A stretch of DNA of 64,000 nucleotides from Ignavibacteria bacterium (GCA_016873895.1 VGVV01000001.1:144776-208775), one strand, 5' to 3'. Shown: positions 1-9,233, numbered from the stretch's first letter. The notes: generated by a model from the sequence alone, not told the origin. Translations and numbers: made by a program.

Positions 1-86
1 ACGTTGTTGAATGTTGCACGTACAAAAACCTTGCCGTGCACATCCGCAACGATCTTGCGCTTTACGCGCTTCTTAGCAGCTGCCAT
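1..86 (-). CDS. rpsK: 30S ribosomal protein S11, N-terminal part
   Basis: Partial gene cut by the left edge. The minus strand reads MAAAKKRVKRKIVADVHGKV and continues to FNNV at the edge, which is the conserved start of S11 of the small-subunit platform. It begins 17 bases after the rpsM stop, in the usual alpha-operon order (rpmJ, rpsM, rpsK). Only about 28 residues are visible, so nothing can be said of the rest of the protein; rpsD and rpoA would be expected beyond the edge. Confidence 0.93.
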   Translation of the reverse strand, partial: MAAAKKRVKRKIVADVHGKVFVRATFNN

Positions 87-103
87 GTATCATCATCCCT
101 TAA

Positions 104-481
104 TTACTTCTTCACTGCCTTCTTCTTACCAGCAACTGTCTTGCGCTTACCCTTACGAGTACGTGCATTTGTACGTGTGCGCTGTCCACGTGCTGGTAAA
201 CCGCGGCGATGGCGTAAGCCACGGTAACATCCAACGTCCATCAGACGCTTGATGTTGAGTTGAACTTCCGAACGGAGCTGGCCCTCGACTTTATAGTCGG
301 CCAGTACCTGACGGATACGTGCAACTTCGTCATCGGTCCATGTCGATACACGCTTGCTGTGATCGATGCCCGCTTTATCAAGCACTTCACCGCTAATCGT
401 GCGGCCGATGCCGAAGATGTATGTTAGCGCAATTACACCGCGCTTATTTTTTGGTAGGTCTATACCTGCAATACGAGCCAC
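104..481 (-). CDS. rpsM: 30S ribosomal protein S13
   Basis: Complete 125-residue S13 of the small-subunit head, which contacts the P-site tRNA and the B1 bridges. It begins [20 protein letters not shown], the standard S13 opening, and has the [15 protein letters not shown] signature near residues 88-102. The lysine/arginine-rich tail (about residues 105-125) is the usual tRNA-contacting extension. It sits between rpmJ and rpsK in the alpha-operon part of the superoperon. Confidence 0.98.
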   Translation of the reverse strand: MARIAGIDLPKNKRGVIALTYIFGIGRTISGEVLDKAGIDHSKRVSTWTDDEVARIRQVLADYKVEGQLRSEVQLNIKRLMDVGCYRGLRHRRGLPARGQRTRTNARTRKGKRKTVAGKKKAVKK

Positions 482-495
482 GTTGTGTCTCCCTT

Positions 496-612
496 TTAGC
501 CTTGACGTTGCTTGAGGCGTGGGTTTTTCTTGTTGATAATGTACACCCGTCCCTTACGACGTACAATTTTGTCGTCTGGGCTGCGCTTCTTTACTGATGC
601 TGTTACCTTCAT
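496..612 (-). CDS. rpmJ: 50S ribosomal protein L36 (zinc-free form)
   Basis: 38-codon gene found by translating the minus strand: it begins [20 protein letters not shown] and ends LKQRQG, both diagnostic of L36. The two CxxC-type zinc ligand pairs of classical L36 are gone and the protein contains no cysteine or histidine, so this is the C-minus form. It lies 27 bases after infA and 14 bases before rpsM, the standard order. Confidence 0.96.
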   Translation of the reverse strand: MKVTASVKKRSPDDKIVRRKGRVYIINKKNPRLKQRQG

Positions 613-639
613 GACTTCACCTGAAGTTTGATTTCATTG

Positions 640-858
640 TTACTTGTAGCGATACACGATGCGGCCTTTCGATAGATCATATGGAGACATCTCAACTGTC
701 ACCTTATCACCACGAAAGATCTTAATGAAGTGCATACGCATCTTGCCTGACACGTGGGCGAGGATTTTATGCCCGTTATCCAGCTTCACGATGAACTGGG
801 TGTTTGGGAGTGCTTCCTCGATTGTGCCATCGACACGTATAACGTCTTCGCGACTCAT
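640..858 (-). CDS. infA: Translation initiation factor IF-1
   Basis: 72-residue IF-1, a single S1-like OB fold that binds the ribosomal A site during initiation. It begins [20 protein letters not shown] and contains the conserved [13 protein letters not shown] and [21 protein letters not shown] stretches; the length is exactly typical. It lies between map and rpmJ with short gaps, as in many bacterial spc/alpha operons. Confidence 0.98.
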   Translation of the reverse strand: MSREDVIRVDGTIEEALPNTQFIVKLDNGHKILAHVSGKMRMHFIKIFRGDKVTVEMSPYDLSKGRIVYRYK

Positions 859-878
859 GTATCCCTAATTGTAGTTTG

Positions 879-1676
879 TTAATTCCATTCCGTCAGAATT
901 CTCGGCGTTGCCCCATCGATGAGTATCGTGTGTTCAAAATGTGCCGATGGTTTCCCATCAGCAGCAAACACCGTCCACCCATCGCTTGCTGTGTGAACAT
1001 GAAACATTCCCATGTTCACCATCGGCTCGATTGCCAAGGCCATTCCGCTCTTTAGTGGCACATTCGGAAATCTTGTTCGATGCAGCAGTCCTGGAACAAA
1101 GTTTGGTACAGGGGGCTCTTCATGCAGGTGCTGGCCGATGCCATGCCCTACGAGCTCACGTACCACTGAGTATCCTTGATTTTCAACGCACGACTGAACA
1201 GCTCTCGCAATGTCGTACACGCGATTACCATCCTTTGCCTGTTCAATGCCCAAACGAAGAGACTCTTTTGTAGCATCTAACAAACGTTGTTTTTCGACTA
1301 AGATTTCGCCTACACCAAAAGTGTATGCCGAATCTCCGTAATAGCCGTCCATACAGACGCCTACGTCTACCGAAACTATTTGGCCTGCCGACAACTCTCG
1401 TTGTCCGGGCATGCCATGTACCACCTCTTCTTCTACGCTTATGCAAAGTGTGTAAGGATAGATCTTGCGATCAACCTGGTACCCTTTGAAAGCTGGCTCT
1501 CCACCTCGCGTTCGGATAAAATCCTCTGCAATGGCATCGAGCTCAATTGTTGTTACTCCCGGCTTGATGTACCCTTCGAGGTGCTGCAAAACGTCTGCGA
1601 CGATTCTGCACGAAGCCTCAATCTTACGTACTGCATCTGCCGAATGGGTCGGTATGCGTACGTCATTAGGAGACAT
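879..1676 (-). CDS. map: Methionine aminopeptidase, type I
   Basis: 265-residue MetAP that removes the initiator methionine from nascent proteins. The five metal ligands are visible: D104 (SVDVGV), D115 (YGDSAYTF), H178 (GHGIGQHLHEEP), E217 (AIEPM) and E248 (AHFEHT), with the substrate-contacting H87 in VVHGMPG. There is no SH3-like or zinc-finger N-terminal extension, so it is the simple bacterial type I. It starts 6 bases after secY, so the two are surely co-transcribed. No adk gene lies between secY and map, unlike many other phyla. Confidence 0.97.
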   Translation of the reverse strand: MSPNDVRIPTHSADAVRKIEASCRIVADVLQHLEGYIKPGVTTIELDAIAEDFIRTRGGEPAFKGYQVDRKIYPYTLCISVEEEVVHGMPGQRELSAGQIVSVDVGVCMDGYYGDSAYTFGVGEILVEKQRLLDATKESLRLGIEQAKDGNRVYDIARAVQSCVENQGYSVVRELVGHGIGQHLHEEPPVPNFVPGLLHRTRFPNVPLKSGMALAIEPMVNMGMFHVHTASDGWTVFAADGKPSAHFEHTILIDGATPRILTEWN

Positions 1677-1682
1677 ACAACG

Positions 1683-3032
1683 CTAGGATGCCACTCCGGC
1701 ACGTCCACGGATCTTGCCCGTCTTCATGAAACCATCATAATGGCGCATGAGGAGATATGACTCGATCTGCTGGAGTGTGTCAAGAGCAACACCAACAACA
1801 ATGAGAAGACTTGTACCGCCAAAGAACGACGCGAGCTGCGACTGAACTGTAAGAACACTCATAGCAAACGTTGGAAGGATCGCTATGATTGCCAAAAAGA
1901 TCGAACCCGGCAGTGTGATTCGCGTTAGAATATTTTCGATGTAATCAGATGTAGGCGAACCTGGGCGCACACCTGGAATGAAGCCGCCATTCTTCTTCAT
2001 GTTATCAGCTACTTCCTTTGGATTGAAAGCAATAGCTGTATAGAAATACGTGAAGAATACAATCATCAAACCGTATAGCACTGAATAGAGAACTGCATCA
2101 GGGCGCAACGCCATTTCGATTGTGCGGAAGAATACAACATCTGGGAAGAAACCTGCAATCGTTCCAGGAATAAACAGAATTGATTGTGCGAAGATGATCG
2201 GCATAACACCTGCTGTGTTCACGCGCAATGGGATGTACTGCGTTGAACCACCATAGACCTTGCGACCAACAACGCGCTTGGCGTATTGAACTGGAATACG
2301 ACGAGCCCCCTGCGTAATGAGAATCACAACGGAGATGATTCCAAGCAGGAGTGTTAGGAAGATTGCACCAATTACTAATTGCTGACCAAATGTGCTGTCT
2401 TGTGACGTTGTTGCAAACTGTTGGTAGAGACCTACAGGCAATCGAGAGATAATACCGATAAAGATGATCAACGAGATGCCGTTGCCGAGACCATGTTCGG
2501 TGATCTGCTCACCAATCCACATCAAGCCCATCGTTCCCGCTGTGAGCAAGATCACAGATGAGATCGTCCAGAACATACCTGGATCTACAATAACGCCAGG
2601 GAAGTCGTACCCAATCTTCGTCGTAACGCCCCATGCCTGCAGCGCTGCAATAGGGATGGTAAGTTGACGTGTGAATTGATTGATCTTACGACGGCCGTCT
2701 TCTCCTTCGCGCTGCAACTTTTGAAGTTGTGGAAGCACAACTCCAGCAATCTGCAGAATGATGCTTGCAGAGATATACGGCATGATGCCAAGTGCAAAAA
2801 TGGCAGCGTTCTCAAACGCGCCCCCTACAAACAGATTGTAGATCTGGAAAATACCGCCATCTCCAGAGGCACCAGCTTCAATTTGACGCTGCAGCTCTGC
2901 GGTGTCGATACCAGGGATAGCGATAAGCGATCCTAGGCGCACAGCAAGGAGTGCAACCAGCGTAAAGACAATACGCTGACGCAACTCTTCGATTCGGAAC
3001 ATGTTCCGAAATGTAGTCACGATATTAGCCAT
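1683..3032 (-). CDS. secY: Preprotein translocase channel subunit SecY
   Basis: 449-residue SecY, the protein-conducting channel of the Sec translocon in the inner membrane. About ten hydrophobic segments are visible, with the SecY signatures SAIPGIDT-like (LIAIPGIDTAEL, about residue 37), NNGISLIIF-type (LGNGISLIIFIGI, near residue 185) and QGARRIPVQYAKR (near 240). The NGGFIPGVRPG stretch is in the C-terminal half. Its start codon lies inside the 3' end of rplO (8-base overlap), implying translational coupling with ribosomal proteins. Confidence 0.98.
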   Translation of the reverse strand: MANIVTTFRNMFRIEELRQRIVFTLVALLAVRLGSLIAIPGIDTAELQRQIEAGASGDGGIFQIYNLFVGGAFENAAIFALGIMPYISASIILQIAGVVLPQLQKLQREGEDGRRKINQFTRQLTIPIAALQAWGVTTKIGYDFPGVIVDPGMFWTISSVILLTAGTMGLMWIGEQITEHGLGNGISLIIFIGIISRLPVGLYQQFATTSQDSTFGQQLVIGAIFLTLLLGIISVVILITQGARRIPVQYAKRVVGRKVYGGSTQYIPLRVNTAGVMPIIFAQSILFIPGTIAGFFPDVVFFRTIEMALRPDAVLYSVLYGLMIVFFTYFYTAIAFNPKEVADNMKKNGGFIPGVRPGSPTSDYIENILTRITLPGSIFLAIIAILPTFAMSVLTVQSQLASFFGGTSLLIVVGVALDTLQQIESYLLMRHYDGFMKTGKIRGRAGVAS

Positions 3033-3486
3033 GAACGGTTACCGCTCCTCCGGCAAATTCGATCTTGTTCTTTGCAGATTCGGAGATCTTATCGCACGAG
3101 ACAGAGAGCTTTGCAGAAAGATCGCCGTTACCCAAAATCTTAACTGGTGCAGATTTCTTGCGAATAACGCCAAGCGACAAAAGTGTGTCTTTGTCTACAA
3201 CGCCGTTCGTAATCTGCTGTTCATCGACCAGGCGCTGCAATGTTGCAACGTTGACCTCTTGATATTCAATGCGGTTGATGTTCGTGAAGCCGAACTTTGG
3301 TACGCGACGCGTAAGCGTCATCTGACCGCCCTCGAATCCACGGCTCTGGCTGAAACCACTGCGTGATTGATGGCCTTTGTGGCCACGTGTTGACGTGCCA
3401 CCATGACCTGAGCCGGCACCACGACCAACGCGTTTTTTCTTGTGACGGGAACCCTCTGCGGGTGTAAGATTTCCTATGTGTTTCAT
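3025..3486 (-). CDS. rplO: 50S ribosomal protein L15
   Basis: 153-residue L15 with the typical glycine/arginine/lysine-rich N-terminus (KKKRVGRGAGSGHGGTSTRG, HKGHQSRSG) that threads into 23S rRNA, followed by a globular C-terminal half. It lies 8 bases after rpmD and overlaps secY by 8 bases, the canonical spc-operon arrangement. Confidence 0.97.
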   Translation of the reverse strand: MKHIGNLTPAEGSRHKKKRVGRGAGSGHGGTSTRGHKGHQSRSGFSQSRGFEGGQMTLTRRVPKFGFTNINRIEYQEVNVATLQRLVDEQQITNGVVDKDTLLSLGVIRKKSAPVKILGNGDLSAKLSVSCDKISESAKNKIEFAGGAVTVHG

Positions 3487-3494
3487 TGTTGGCC

Positions 3495-3677
3495 TCAGTC
3501 TGCAATCTCTTCTACCGTCACAAGATGACGTACAGTGTTAATCATGCCAAGGATTTGTACGTTCTTCGGCTTGATCGATACATAGTTTGGGCGACCAAGA
3601 CCAAGGGCCTTGATTGTTGCCTTATGTGCTTTGAGTGCTCCGATTGATGAGCGCACTTGTGTGATTTTCAGCTTCAT
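3495..3677 (-). CDS. rpmD: 50S ribosomal protein L30
   Basis: 60-residue L30, complete and of typical bacterial length, beginning MKLKITQVRSSIGALKAHKA and containing the LGLGRPNYVSI and INTVRHLVTV elements. It sits between rpsE and rplO, the conserved position. L30 is absent from some lineages, so its retention is informative. Confidence 0.97.
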   Translation of the reverse strand: MKLKITQVRSSIGALKAHKATIKALGLGRPNYVSIKPKNVQILGMINTVRHLVTVEEIAD

Positions 3678-3700
3678 AATGTTGTGTTCCCTCGTTTCGC

Positions 3701-4204
3701 TTAGCCCTGAAGAACCTTCTCAACGCTCACTCCACGGCGCGCAGCAACGGCCGCAGCATCTTCAAGTTGCATCAATGCGTCTATTGTGGCCTTCACTGTA
3801 TTGTGAGGATTAGAAGAACCCTGCGACTTCGTTAAAACGTCTTTTACACCTGCCAACTCAAGGATAGCGCGTACACCACCAGCAGCAATAACACCTGTAC
3901 CAGGAGTTGCTGGACGTATAAGCACCTTTGCTGCACCAAAGCGGCCGACTACCTCGTGTGGAATTGTTCCCTCTTCTACACGAACCTTTACCACCGACTT
4001 CTTGGCGGCTTCAGTTGCCTTTGTAACAGCATTCGAAACTTCGCCTGCCTTACCAAGACCATAACCAACATGTCCCTGCTCATCGCCAACGACAACCATT
4101 GCCGAGAAGTTGAAACGGCGTCCGCCCTTAACAACCTTCGCTGTTCGGCCAACGTAAACGATCTTGTCTTTGAGGTTGAGATCTGATACTTTTTGCTTTG
4201 CCAC
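3701..4204 (-). CDS. rpsE: 30S ribosomal protein S5 (GTG start)
   Basis: 167-residue S5, involved in decoding fidelity and mRNA unwinding. It contains the double-stranded-RNA-binding-like N-terminal domain ([27 protein letters not shown]) and the C-terminal domain with [21 protein letters not shown] longer reading from an ATG at 4267 exists but would overlap rplR by 38 bases and add 21 atypical residues. I chose the GTG at 4204 because it gives the usual opening [13 protein letters not shown] and is preceded by GGAG at about 8 bases. Confidence 0.96.
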   Translation of the reverse strand: MAKQKVSDLNLKDKIVYVGRTAKVVKGGRRFNFSAMVVVGDEQGHVGYGLGKAGEVSNAVTKATEAAKKSVVKVRVEEGTIPHEVVGRFGAAKVLIRPATPGTGVIAAGGVRAILELAGVKDVLTKSQGSSNPHNTVKATIDALMQLEDAAAVAARRGVSVEKVLQG

Positions 4205-4229
4205 GTGTACTGCTCCGTTACGTTCTCTA

Positions 4230-4601
4230 TTAGAAATCGAGACCACTTTCGCGGGCTGCCTCAGCAAGAGCCTTCACGCGACCGTGATACAAAAACCCGT
4301 TACGATCAAATGCAACTGTTTTCACGTTTGCAGCTTGAGCGCGCTGAGCAAGAATTGTTCCGACAAGGCGGCTTTCGTCAACCTTTGTCATGTCTTTCGT
4401 GATCTTGCCACGTACTTCAGCATCAATCGTAGAAGCAGAGGCAATTGTTGCTGCCGCAACATCATCGATGACTTGTGCATAGATGTGCTGAAGCGTGCGG
4501 TGAACCGTTAGGCGCAGACGCTCTGGAGAGCCGCTGATGTTCTTGCGAACTCTACGATTTCTGCGTTCTTGACGTTTGTTTTTAAGCTTAATGCGATTCA
4601 T
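4230..4601 (-). CDS. rplR: 50S ribosomal protein L18
   Basis: 123-residue L18, which with L5 binds 5S rRNA. It shows the basic N-terminus ([20 protein letters not shown]), the [18 protein letters not shown] strand and the C-terminal [20 protein letters not shown] signature. It is placed between rplF and rpsE as usual. Confidence 0.97.
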   Translation of the reverse strand: MNRIKLKNKRQERRNRRVRKNISGSPERLRLTVHRTLQHIYAQVIDDVAAATIASASTIDAEVRGKITKDMTKVDESRLVGTILAQRAQAANVKTVAFDRNGFLYHGRVKALAEAARESGLDF

Positions 4602-4616
4602 AGTCGTAAATACTCC

Positions 4617-5156
4617 TTACTTACCAGCTGACTTACCTGCCTTGCGACGAATGTATTCACCTTCGTAGCGAATACCCTTGCCTTTGTAAGGCTCTGGTGG
4701 ACGCAGCTTGCGAACCTTGGCTGCTACTTCACCAACCAAGTGCTTGTTGATTCCTTTAACAGCAAACGAAGTAGGTGTTGCTACTGCAAACTCAACACCA
4801 TCTGGAGGCATGAATAGGATTGGATGAGAATAGCCGAGTGACAACAATAGATTCTTGCCACGAAGCTCAACCTTGTATCCAACACCCTCAATCTGAAGAT
4901 TCTTTGTAAAGCCGTTAGCTACACCCTCTACCATCCATGCAATGTGAGCACGCGTTAGACCATGTAGTGCTCGCACTTTTCGGTCTTCGCTGTTACGCGT
5001 GAATGTAATTGTGTTGCCCTCCATAGAAGGAGCAATTGCATCGCTCATTGCGAATGTTAACTCGCCCTTAGGCCCCTTTACAGAGCACACACCGGCGTCG
5101 AACTTTACGTTCACACCATTCGGCACGATGATCGGTTGTTTTCCTACTCGAGACAT
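4617..5156 (-). CDS. rplF: 50S ribosomal protein L6
   Basis: 179-residue L6 near the factor-binding site of the large subunit. It begins MSRVGKQPIIVPNGVNV and ends with the diagnostic PPEPYKGKGIRYEGEYIRRK and a lysine tail. Two tandem L6-fold domains of about 80 residues are present. Gene order rpsH-rplF-rplR is standard. Confidence 0.98.
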   Translation of the reverse strand: MSRVGKQPIIVPNGVNVKFDAGVCSVKGPKGELTFAMSDAIAPSMEGNTITFTRNSEDRKVRALHGLTRAHIAWMVEGVANGFTKNLQIEGVGYKVELRGKNLLLSLGYSHPILFMPPDGVEFAVATPTSFAVKGINKHLVGEVAAKVRKLRPPEPYKGKGIRYEGEYIRRKAGKSAGK

Positions 5157-5180
5157 TGTCGATTACTCCTACTTCTCTTC

Positions 5181-5576
5181 TTACCAGATTGTACACAACA
5201 CTTCGCCGCCAACATTTTCCCGGCGTGCTTGCTTATCGGTCATCACACCACGAGGTGTTGAGACGATAGCAATGCCGAGTCCGTTGCGGACACGTGGCAA
5301 CTTGTCTGCAGGTGCATAGATGCGACGTCCAGGCTTACTTACTCGCTGTATCTCTCGAATTACAGGCTGTCCATAGTAGTAACGTAGCTTTAGTGTAAGT
5401 ACACCTTGCTTGGAATCGTCAGCATGGGAAAAGTCTTGGATGTATCCTTGATCCTTGAGGATCTCAGCGATAGCTGCTTTGAGCTTCGATGCTGGAACTT
5501 CCACAGTCTTGTGCTTTGCAGCAGACGCATTACGAATGCGTGTAAGGAAATCTGCTATGGTATCTGTGACTGGCAT
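5181..5576 (-). CDS. rpsH: 30S ribosomal protein S8
   Basis: 131-residue S8, a primary 16S rRNA-binding protein. It begins MPVTDTIADFLTRIRNASAA and carries the conserved C-terminal motif STPRGVMTDKQARRENVGGE. In well-studied bacteria S8 is the translational repressor of the spc operon through an mRNA site near rplE; I did not identify such a site here. Confidence 0.98.
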   Translation of the reverse strand: MPVTDTIADFLTRIRNASAAKHKTVEVPASKLKAAIAEILKDQGYIQDFSHADDSKQGVLTLKLRYYYGQPVIREIQRVSKPGRRIYAPADKLPRVRNGLGIAIVSTPRGVMTDKQARRENVGGEVLCTIW

Positions 5577-5618
5577 ATTCGTCGTCGTTGGTCGTGTTCG
5601 AAAAAGTGGCCTAATTGA

Positions 5619-5888
5619 TTACCAACTGGCCTTGCGCATACCTGGAATCTTGCCTTCGAGGGCAAGAAGACGGAACATATTTCGGCAAAGACCGAACTTG
5701 CGATAAACACCCTTGCCACGTCCCGTAACGAGACAACGGTTTCGTACTCGTGTTGGCGAGCTGTTACGTGGTAGCTTTTGTAAGCCTTCCATATCTCCAG
5801 CAGCCTTCAGCGCTGCACGACGTTCTGCATACTTAGCAACTAGTCGGATGCGCTTGTTATTGCGAGCGATAATTGATCTTTTCGCCAT
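5619..5888 (-). CDS. rpsN: 30S ribosomal protein S14 (zinc-free form)
   Basis: 89-residue S14 of the small-subunit head. It is the long C-minus type: the [20 protein letters not shown] region lacks the paired CxxC zinc motif of the short (61-aa) form. The ends ([13 protein letters not shown] and GMRKASW) match the family. With zinc-free L36 this points to a ribosome with low zinc demand. Confidence 0.97.
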   Translation of the reverse strand: MAKRSIIARNNKRIRLVAKYAERRAALKAAGDMEGLQKLPRNSSPTRVRNRCLVTGRGKGVYRKFGLCRNMFRLLALEGKIPGMRKASW

Positions 5889-5906
5889 GACTCTTCTCGA
5901 TTTCTA

Positions 5907-6530
5907 TTAGTCGCGTTTACGGAATGGGAACCCAAATTCTTGAAGAAGTGCGTGCGCCTCTTCATCTGTCTTCGCTGATGTCACGAACGTGATATCCATA
6001 CCCTGAATCTTAGACACTTTATCAACGTCGATTTCCGGGAAAATAATCTGCTCCTTCACACCAATCGTGTAATTACCACGACCATCGAAGCTCTTGTCCG
6101 AAAACCCACGGAAGTCACGAATACGTGGAGCTGCGATATTGATAAAGCGGTCAAGGAATTCATACATGTGTGCGCGGCGCAATGTTACGCGAGCGCCAAT
6201 CGGCATTCCTTCACGAAGCTTAAAGTTCGCTATCGACTTGCTTGCACGCGATACTGCCGGACGCTGACCCACGATGAGTTCTAGCTCGTTAACCGCAGAC
6301 TGCAGCATTTTCGCGTCTTGTGTAGCAGCCCCAACACCAATATTAATTGCGACCTTTTCGATACGGGGCACCTGCATGATGCTCGTATAGTTGAAGCGCT
6401 TCATAAGTGCCGGTACTACACTGTCTTTGTAGAAGGCATGCAACCTAGCCGGTACCCGTACGTCTTCGATTTCCTCGATACGTGGGCCTTCTGGCTTGAA
6501 TTGATCCCTTTTTGACGTTGTCTTAGCCAT
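5907..6530 (-). CDS. rplE: 50S ribosomal protein L5
   Basis: 207-residue L5, which binds 5S rRNA and touches the P-site tRNA. It shows [35 protein letters not shown] and the C-terminal [20 protein letters not shown]. It carries roughly 25 extra N-terminal residues ([20 protein letters not shown]) compared with the usual ~180-residue form; there is no good internal start, so the extension is probably real. Confidence 0.97.
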   Translation of the reverse strand: MAKTTSKRDQFKPEGPRIEEIEDVRVPARLHAFYKDSVVPALMKRFNYTSIMQVPRIEKVAINIGVGAATQDAKMLQSAVNELELIVGQRPAVSRASKSIANFKLREGMPIGARVTLRRAHMYEFLDRFINIAAPRIRDFRGFSDKSFDGRGNYTIGVKEQIIFPEIDVDKVSKIQGMDITFVTSAKTDEEAHALLQEFGFPFRKRD

Positions 6531-6561
6531 GATACGTGCGTTCCTTCGTCATTCGTCGTTG

Positions 6562-6885
6562 TTATTCGCTACCTGATTCTTCTTTTTTCGTCTTCTTAGC
6601 AGCCTTCTTTGCAGCTGGCTTGGCTGGCTTTGCCGAAGCACGATTTGGTTTAGAATCATATATGTCAGCAAGCTGAATATTTGAGTAGTGGATCGGCCCT
6701 TCCATCTCAATGATGCCACCATTAGGGTGCTTTGGAGATGGCCGAACAGCCTTCTTGCGGATGTTCACACCCTCTACGAGAATGCGCATTGCCGCTGGCT
6801 GCACCAAAAGGACACGACCACGTGTACCCTTGTTCTTACCTGCTATGACGACTACTTCATCGCCCTTTTTAATCTTCAGCTTCAT
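6562..6885 (-). CDS. rplX: 50S ribosomal protein L24
   Basis: 107-residue L24, an assembly initiator protein with an N-terminal KOW motif (KKGDEVVVIAGKNKGTRGRV). Two adjacent ATG codons exist (6888 and 6885). The second is preferred because the GAGG ribosome-binding sequence lies 6 rather than 3 bases away and it gives the family start MKLKIKKGD. The C-terminal tail (AKPAKPAAKKAAKKTKKEE) is a low-complexity lysine/alanine extension. Confidence 0.95.
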   Translation of the reverse strand: MKLKIKKGDEVVVIAGKNKGTRGRVLLVQPAAMRILVEGVNIRKKAVRPSPKHPNGGIIEMEGPIHYSNIQLADIYDSKPNRASAKPAKPAAKKAAKKTKKEESGSE

Positions 6886-6893
6886 CATATACC

Positions 6894-7262
6894 TCAGAGC
6901 ACCTCAGGCGCGAGAGAAATGATCTTCATGAATGCGCGCTCACGCAGCTCGCGAGCAACTGGTCCAAAAATGCGCGTACCACGAGGATCGTTGTTATTGT
7001 TGATGATCACAGCAGCGTTCTCATCGAAGCGGATATACGAACCATCACGGCGACGTATTTCCTTCTTCGTACGAACGATCACTGCCTTTACGACTTCGCC
7101 CTTCTTCACAGCTCCCGCAGGCAGAGCCGCCTTAACTGAACAAACAACGATGTCGCCTACACCAGCATAACGCTTGCCGTGTCCGCCGAGTACACGGATA
7201 CAACGGATGCGACGTGCACCGGAGTTATCTGCGACAACGAGGTTGGTTTCCTCTTGAATCAT
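6894..7262 (-). CDS. rplN: 50S ribosomal protein L14
   Basis: 122-residue L14, exactly the usual length. It begins [20 protein letters not shown] and has [33 protein letters not shown] and the C-terminal [20 protein letters not shown]. It forms part of the intersubunit bridge region. It follows rpsQ by 13 bases. Confidence 0.98.
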   Translation of the reverse strand: MIQEETNLVVADNSGARRIRCIRVLGGHGKRYAGVGDIVVCSVKAALPAGAVKKGEVVKAVIVRTKKEIRRRDGSYIRFDENAAVIINNNNDPRGTRIFGPVARELRERAFMKIISLAPEVL

Positions 7263-7275
7263 GATTCATTCTCCC

Positions 7276-7557
7276 TTACTGCGCTCGTTCGATGATCTCC
7301 ACAAGTGCCCAACGCTTGCGTGCACTGAGTGGACGATGTTCGATAACCTTGACAACGTCGCCGATGTTGCACTCGTTTTTTTCGTCGTGCGCCATCACTT
7401 TTGTTGTCTGTTTGAAGTACTTACGATAAAGCGGGTGTGCCACCTGGCGCTCAATGCTTACCACGATGGTTTTGTCTGCCTTATTGCTGACAACCTTCCC
7501 AACACGAACCTTGCGGCGCGTTGCTGTTGTCTCTGTTGATGTCGTTTCTTCTGCCAT
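7276..7557 (-). CDS. rpsQ: 30S ribosomal protein S17
   Basis: 93-residue S17, an OB-fold protein binding 16S rRNA. The core starts at [20 protein letters not shown] and includes [19 protein letters not shown] and [20 protein letters not shown]. About 13 threonine/glutamate-rich residues precede the core, a common dispensable extension. It lies between rpmC and rplN. Confidence 0.97.
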   Translation of the reverse strand: MAEETTSTETTATRRKVRVGKVVSNKADKTIVVSIERQVAHPLYRKYFKQTTKVMAHDEKNECNIGDVVKVIEHRPLSARKRWALVEIIERAQ

Positions 7558-7572
7558 GATATATTATCCGGT

Positions 7573-7779
7573 TCAGTTTGCGTTGCGTGTGCGCTCGTGA
7601 ATAATCGTCTTCATACGAGCGATATCCTTGCGAAGCGTCTTGATGCTCGATGAATCTTGCAGCTGTCCGAGAGCAAGTTGGAAGCGCAAACGCATTACGT
7701 TTTCTTCGCTTTCCTTCACGAACGACTGGAGTTCTGTATCGCTCAGACCTACCAGATCCTTTGCCTTACGTGCTTTCAT
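7573..7779 (-). CDS. rpmC: 50S ribosomal protein L29
   Basis: 68-residue L29, a small two-helix protein beside the peptide exit tunnel that helps dock trigger factor and SRP. It has the typical MRLRFQLALGQLQDSSSIKT stretch and KDIARMKTIIHERT helix. It follows rplP with only a 4-base gap. Confidence 0.97.
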   Translation of the reverse strand: MKARKAKDLVGLSDTELQSFVKESEENVMRLRFQLALGQLQDSSSIKTLRKDIARMKTIIHERTRNAN

Positions 7780-7783
7780 TGTC

Positions 7784-8203
7784 TTAATCCTCCAAGTCTA
7801 CGCGTTGGACAAACTTGCACTTGATAGGCAGCTTATGGATGGCAAGACGCACCGCTTCCTGTGCGCGCTCCTTTGATACACCGTCGATCTCGAAGATGAT
7901 GCGCCCCGGCTTGACCACCGCTACCCAGAATTCGGGATTTCCTTTACCCGAACCCATTCGCGTTTCCGCTGGCTTCTTCGTTACCGGCTTGTCCGGGAAG
8001 ATGCGAATCCACACCTTACCATCACGGCGTAGATAGCGATTGATCGCAATACGCGCCGATTCGATTTGACGATTAGTGATCCAAGCCGCTTCTAGCGCCT
8101 TAAGACCGAAAGATCCAAATGCTACCGTCGATCCACGATAGGCCTTGCCTCTACGGCGGCCACGTTGGGTTTTGCGGTGCTTTACTCGTTTTGGGATGAG
8201 CAT
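7784..8203 (-). CDS. rplP: 50S ribosomal protein L16
   Basis: 139-residue L16, important for A-site tRNA accommodation. It begins [20 protein letters not shown] and has [40 protein letters not shown] and [12 protein letters not shown]. Length and order (rpsC-rplP-rpmC) are canonical. Confidence 0.98.
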   Translation of the reverse strand: MLIPKRVKHRKTQRGRRRGKAYRGSTVAFGSFGLKALEAAWITNRQIESARIAINRYLRRDGKVWIRIFPDKPVTKKPAETRMGSGKGNPEFWVAVVKPGRIIFEIDGVSKERAQEAVRLAIHKLPIKCKFVQRVDLED

Positions 8204-8222
8204 GTCGTTGCCTTAGCCTGAC

Positions 8223-8870
8223 TTACTGTTCCTTGTTCTGTTGCTTACCGATCACATCGCCACGGCATATCCATACCTTGACGCCGATCGAACCATATAC
8301 TGTTTCCGCACGGCTCTGCGCATAGTCGATGTCCGCACGCAGTGTGTGAAGAGGTACACGGCCTTCCTTATACTGTTCTTGACGTGTCATGTCTGCACCA
8401 CCAAGGCGGCCTGAACACATCACGCGAACGCCTTCTGCTCCTACTCGCATAGTGCTGCTTACTGCGTTCTTCATCGCACGACGGAAAGAGATACGGCCCT
8501 CAAGCTGCGCAGCAATGTTGTCTGCAACAAGCTGTGCATCAAGTTCCGGACGCTTGATCTCACTAATGAGAACCTTGACTTCCTTCTTGGTGATCTTGCG
8601 CAACTCTTCTTCCAATTGCGCAATGTCTTTACCCGAGCGACCAATGATCACGCCAGGGCGTGATGTGTTGATCGTTACACGAAGTTGCTTCGCAGTGCGC
8701 TCTATGATGATACGCGCTACAGCTGCTTTCTTAAGACGACTCTTGATGTAGTTACGCACCATGATGTCTTCTTGTAGCTTGTCTGCAACGTTCTTCTCAT
8801 CAAACCAGTTGGCTTCCCACTGGCGGATGATCCCAAGGCGTAGTCCTATCGGATTTGTCTTCTGACCCAC
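8223..8870 (-). CDS. rpsC: 30S ribosomal protein S3
   Basis: 215-residue S3, which lines the mRNA entry tunnel. It begins MGQKTNPIGLRLGIIRQWEA. It contains the KH domain motif VIIGRSGKDIAQLEEELRK (about residues 75-93) and the C-terminal domain (VMCSGRLGGADMTRQEQYKE, YGSIGVKVWICRGDVI). It ends shortly after that motif, so it lacks the long tail seen in some phyla. Confidence 0.98.
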   Translation of the reverse strand: MGQKTNPIGLRLGIIRQWEANWFDEKNVADKLQEDIMVRNYIKSRLKKAAVARIIIERTAKQLRVTINTSRPGVIIGRSGKDIAQLEEELRKITKKEVKVLISEIKRPELDAQLVADNIAAQLEGRISFRRAMKNAVSSTMRVGAEGVRVMCSGRLGGADMTRQEQYKEGRVPLHTLRADIDYAQSRAETVYGSIGVKVWICRGDVIGKQQNKEQ

Positions 8871-8885
8871 GTGTCTTGACTCCGC

Positions 8886-9227
8886 TTACTGTTTCGTCGA
8901 AACGATGATGGTTAAATGATGTGAACGCTTACGAATTCGGTATGCACGCCCCATAGGGGCTGGCGAAATACGCTTCATCGTTGGACCTGGATCCACAAAG
9001 CATTCTTTCACGATGATGGACTCCGGATCAATTCCCTGATCCTTTGCCGTCAAGTTGCTGATCGCCGACTTCAATGTCAGTTGCGCAACCTCTCCAGCTG
9101 CCTTATCGGAGAACTGCAGAATGTTGAGTGCTTCCTGAGCCGACTTGCCACGGATCAAATCAACGACCAGTCGCATCTTGCGTGGTGATGATCTGTTGTA
9201 GCGTTTGATTGCGCGTGCTTCCATCAT
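8886..9227 (-). CDS. rplV: 50S ribosomal protein L22
   Basis: 113-residue L22, whose beta-hairpin lines the exit tunnel. It shows NRSSPRKMRLVVDLIRGKSA near the N-terminus and the hairpin/C-terminal signature GPTMKRISPAPMGRAYRIRK. It lies between rpsS and rpsC. Confidence 0.98.
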   Translation of the reverse strand: MMEARAIKRYNRSSPRKMRLVVDLIRGKSAQEALNILQFSDKAAGEVAQLTLKSAISNLTAKDQGIDPESIIVKECFVDPGPTMKRISPAPMGRAYRIRKRSHHLTIIVSTKQ

Positions 9228-9233
9228 TCGTCC

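Noticed and set aside
941-1760. Plus-strand frames opposite map and secY, and similar antisense frames throughout the translation cluster
   Set aside because: They are shadows of well-supported ribosomal and secretion genes and have no ribosome-binding sites or recognisable products.
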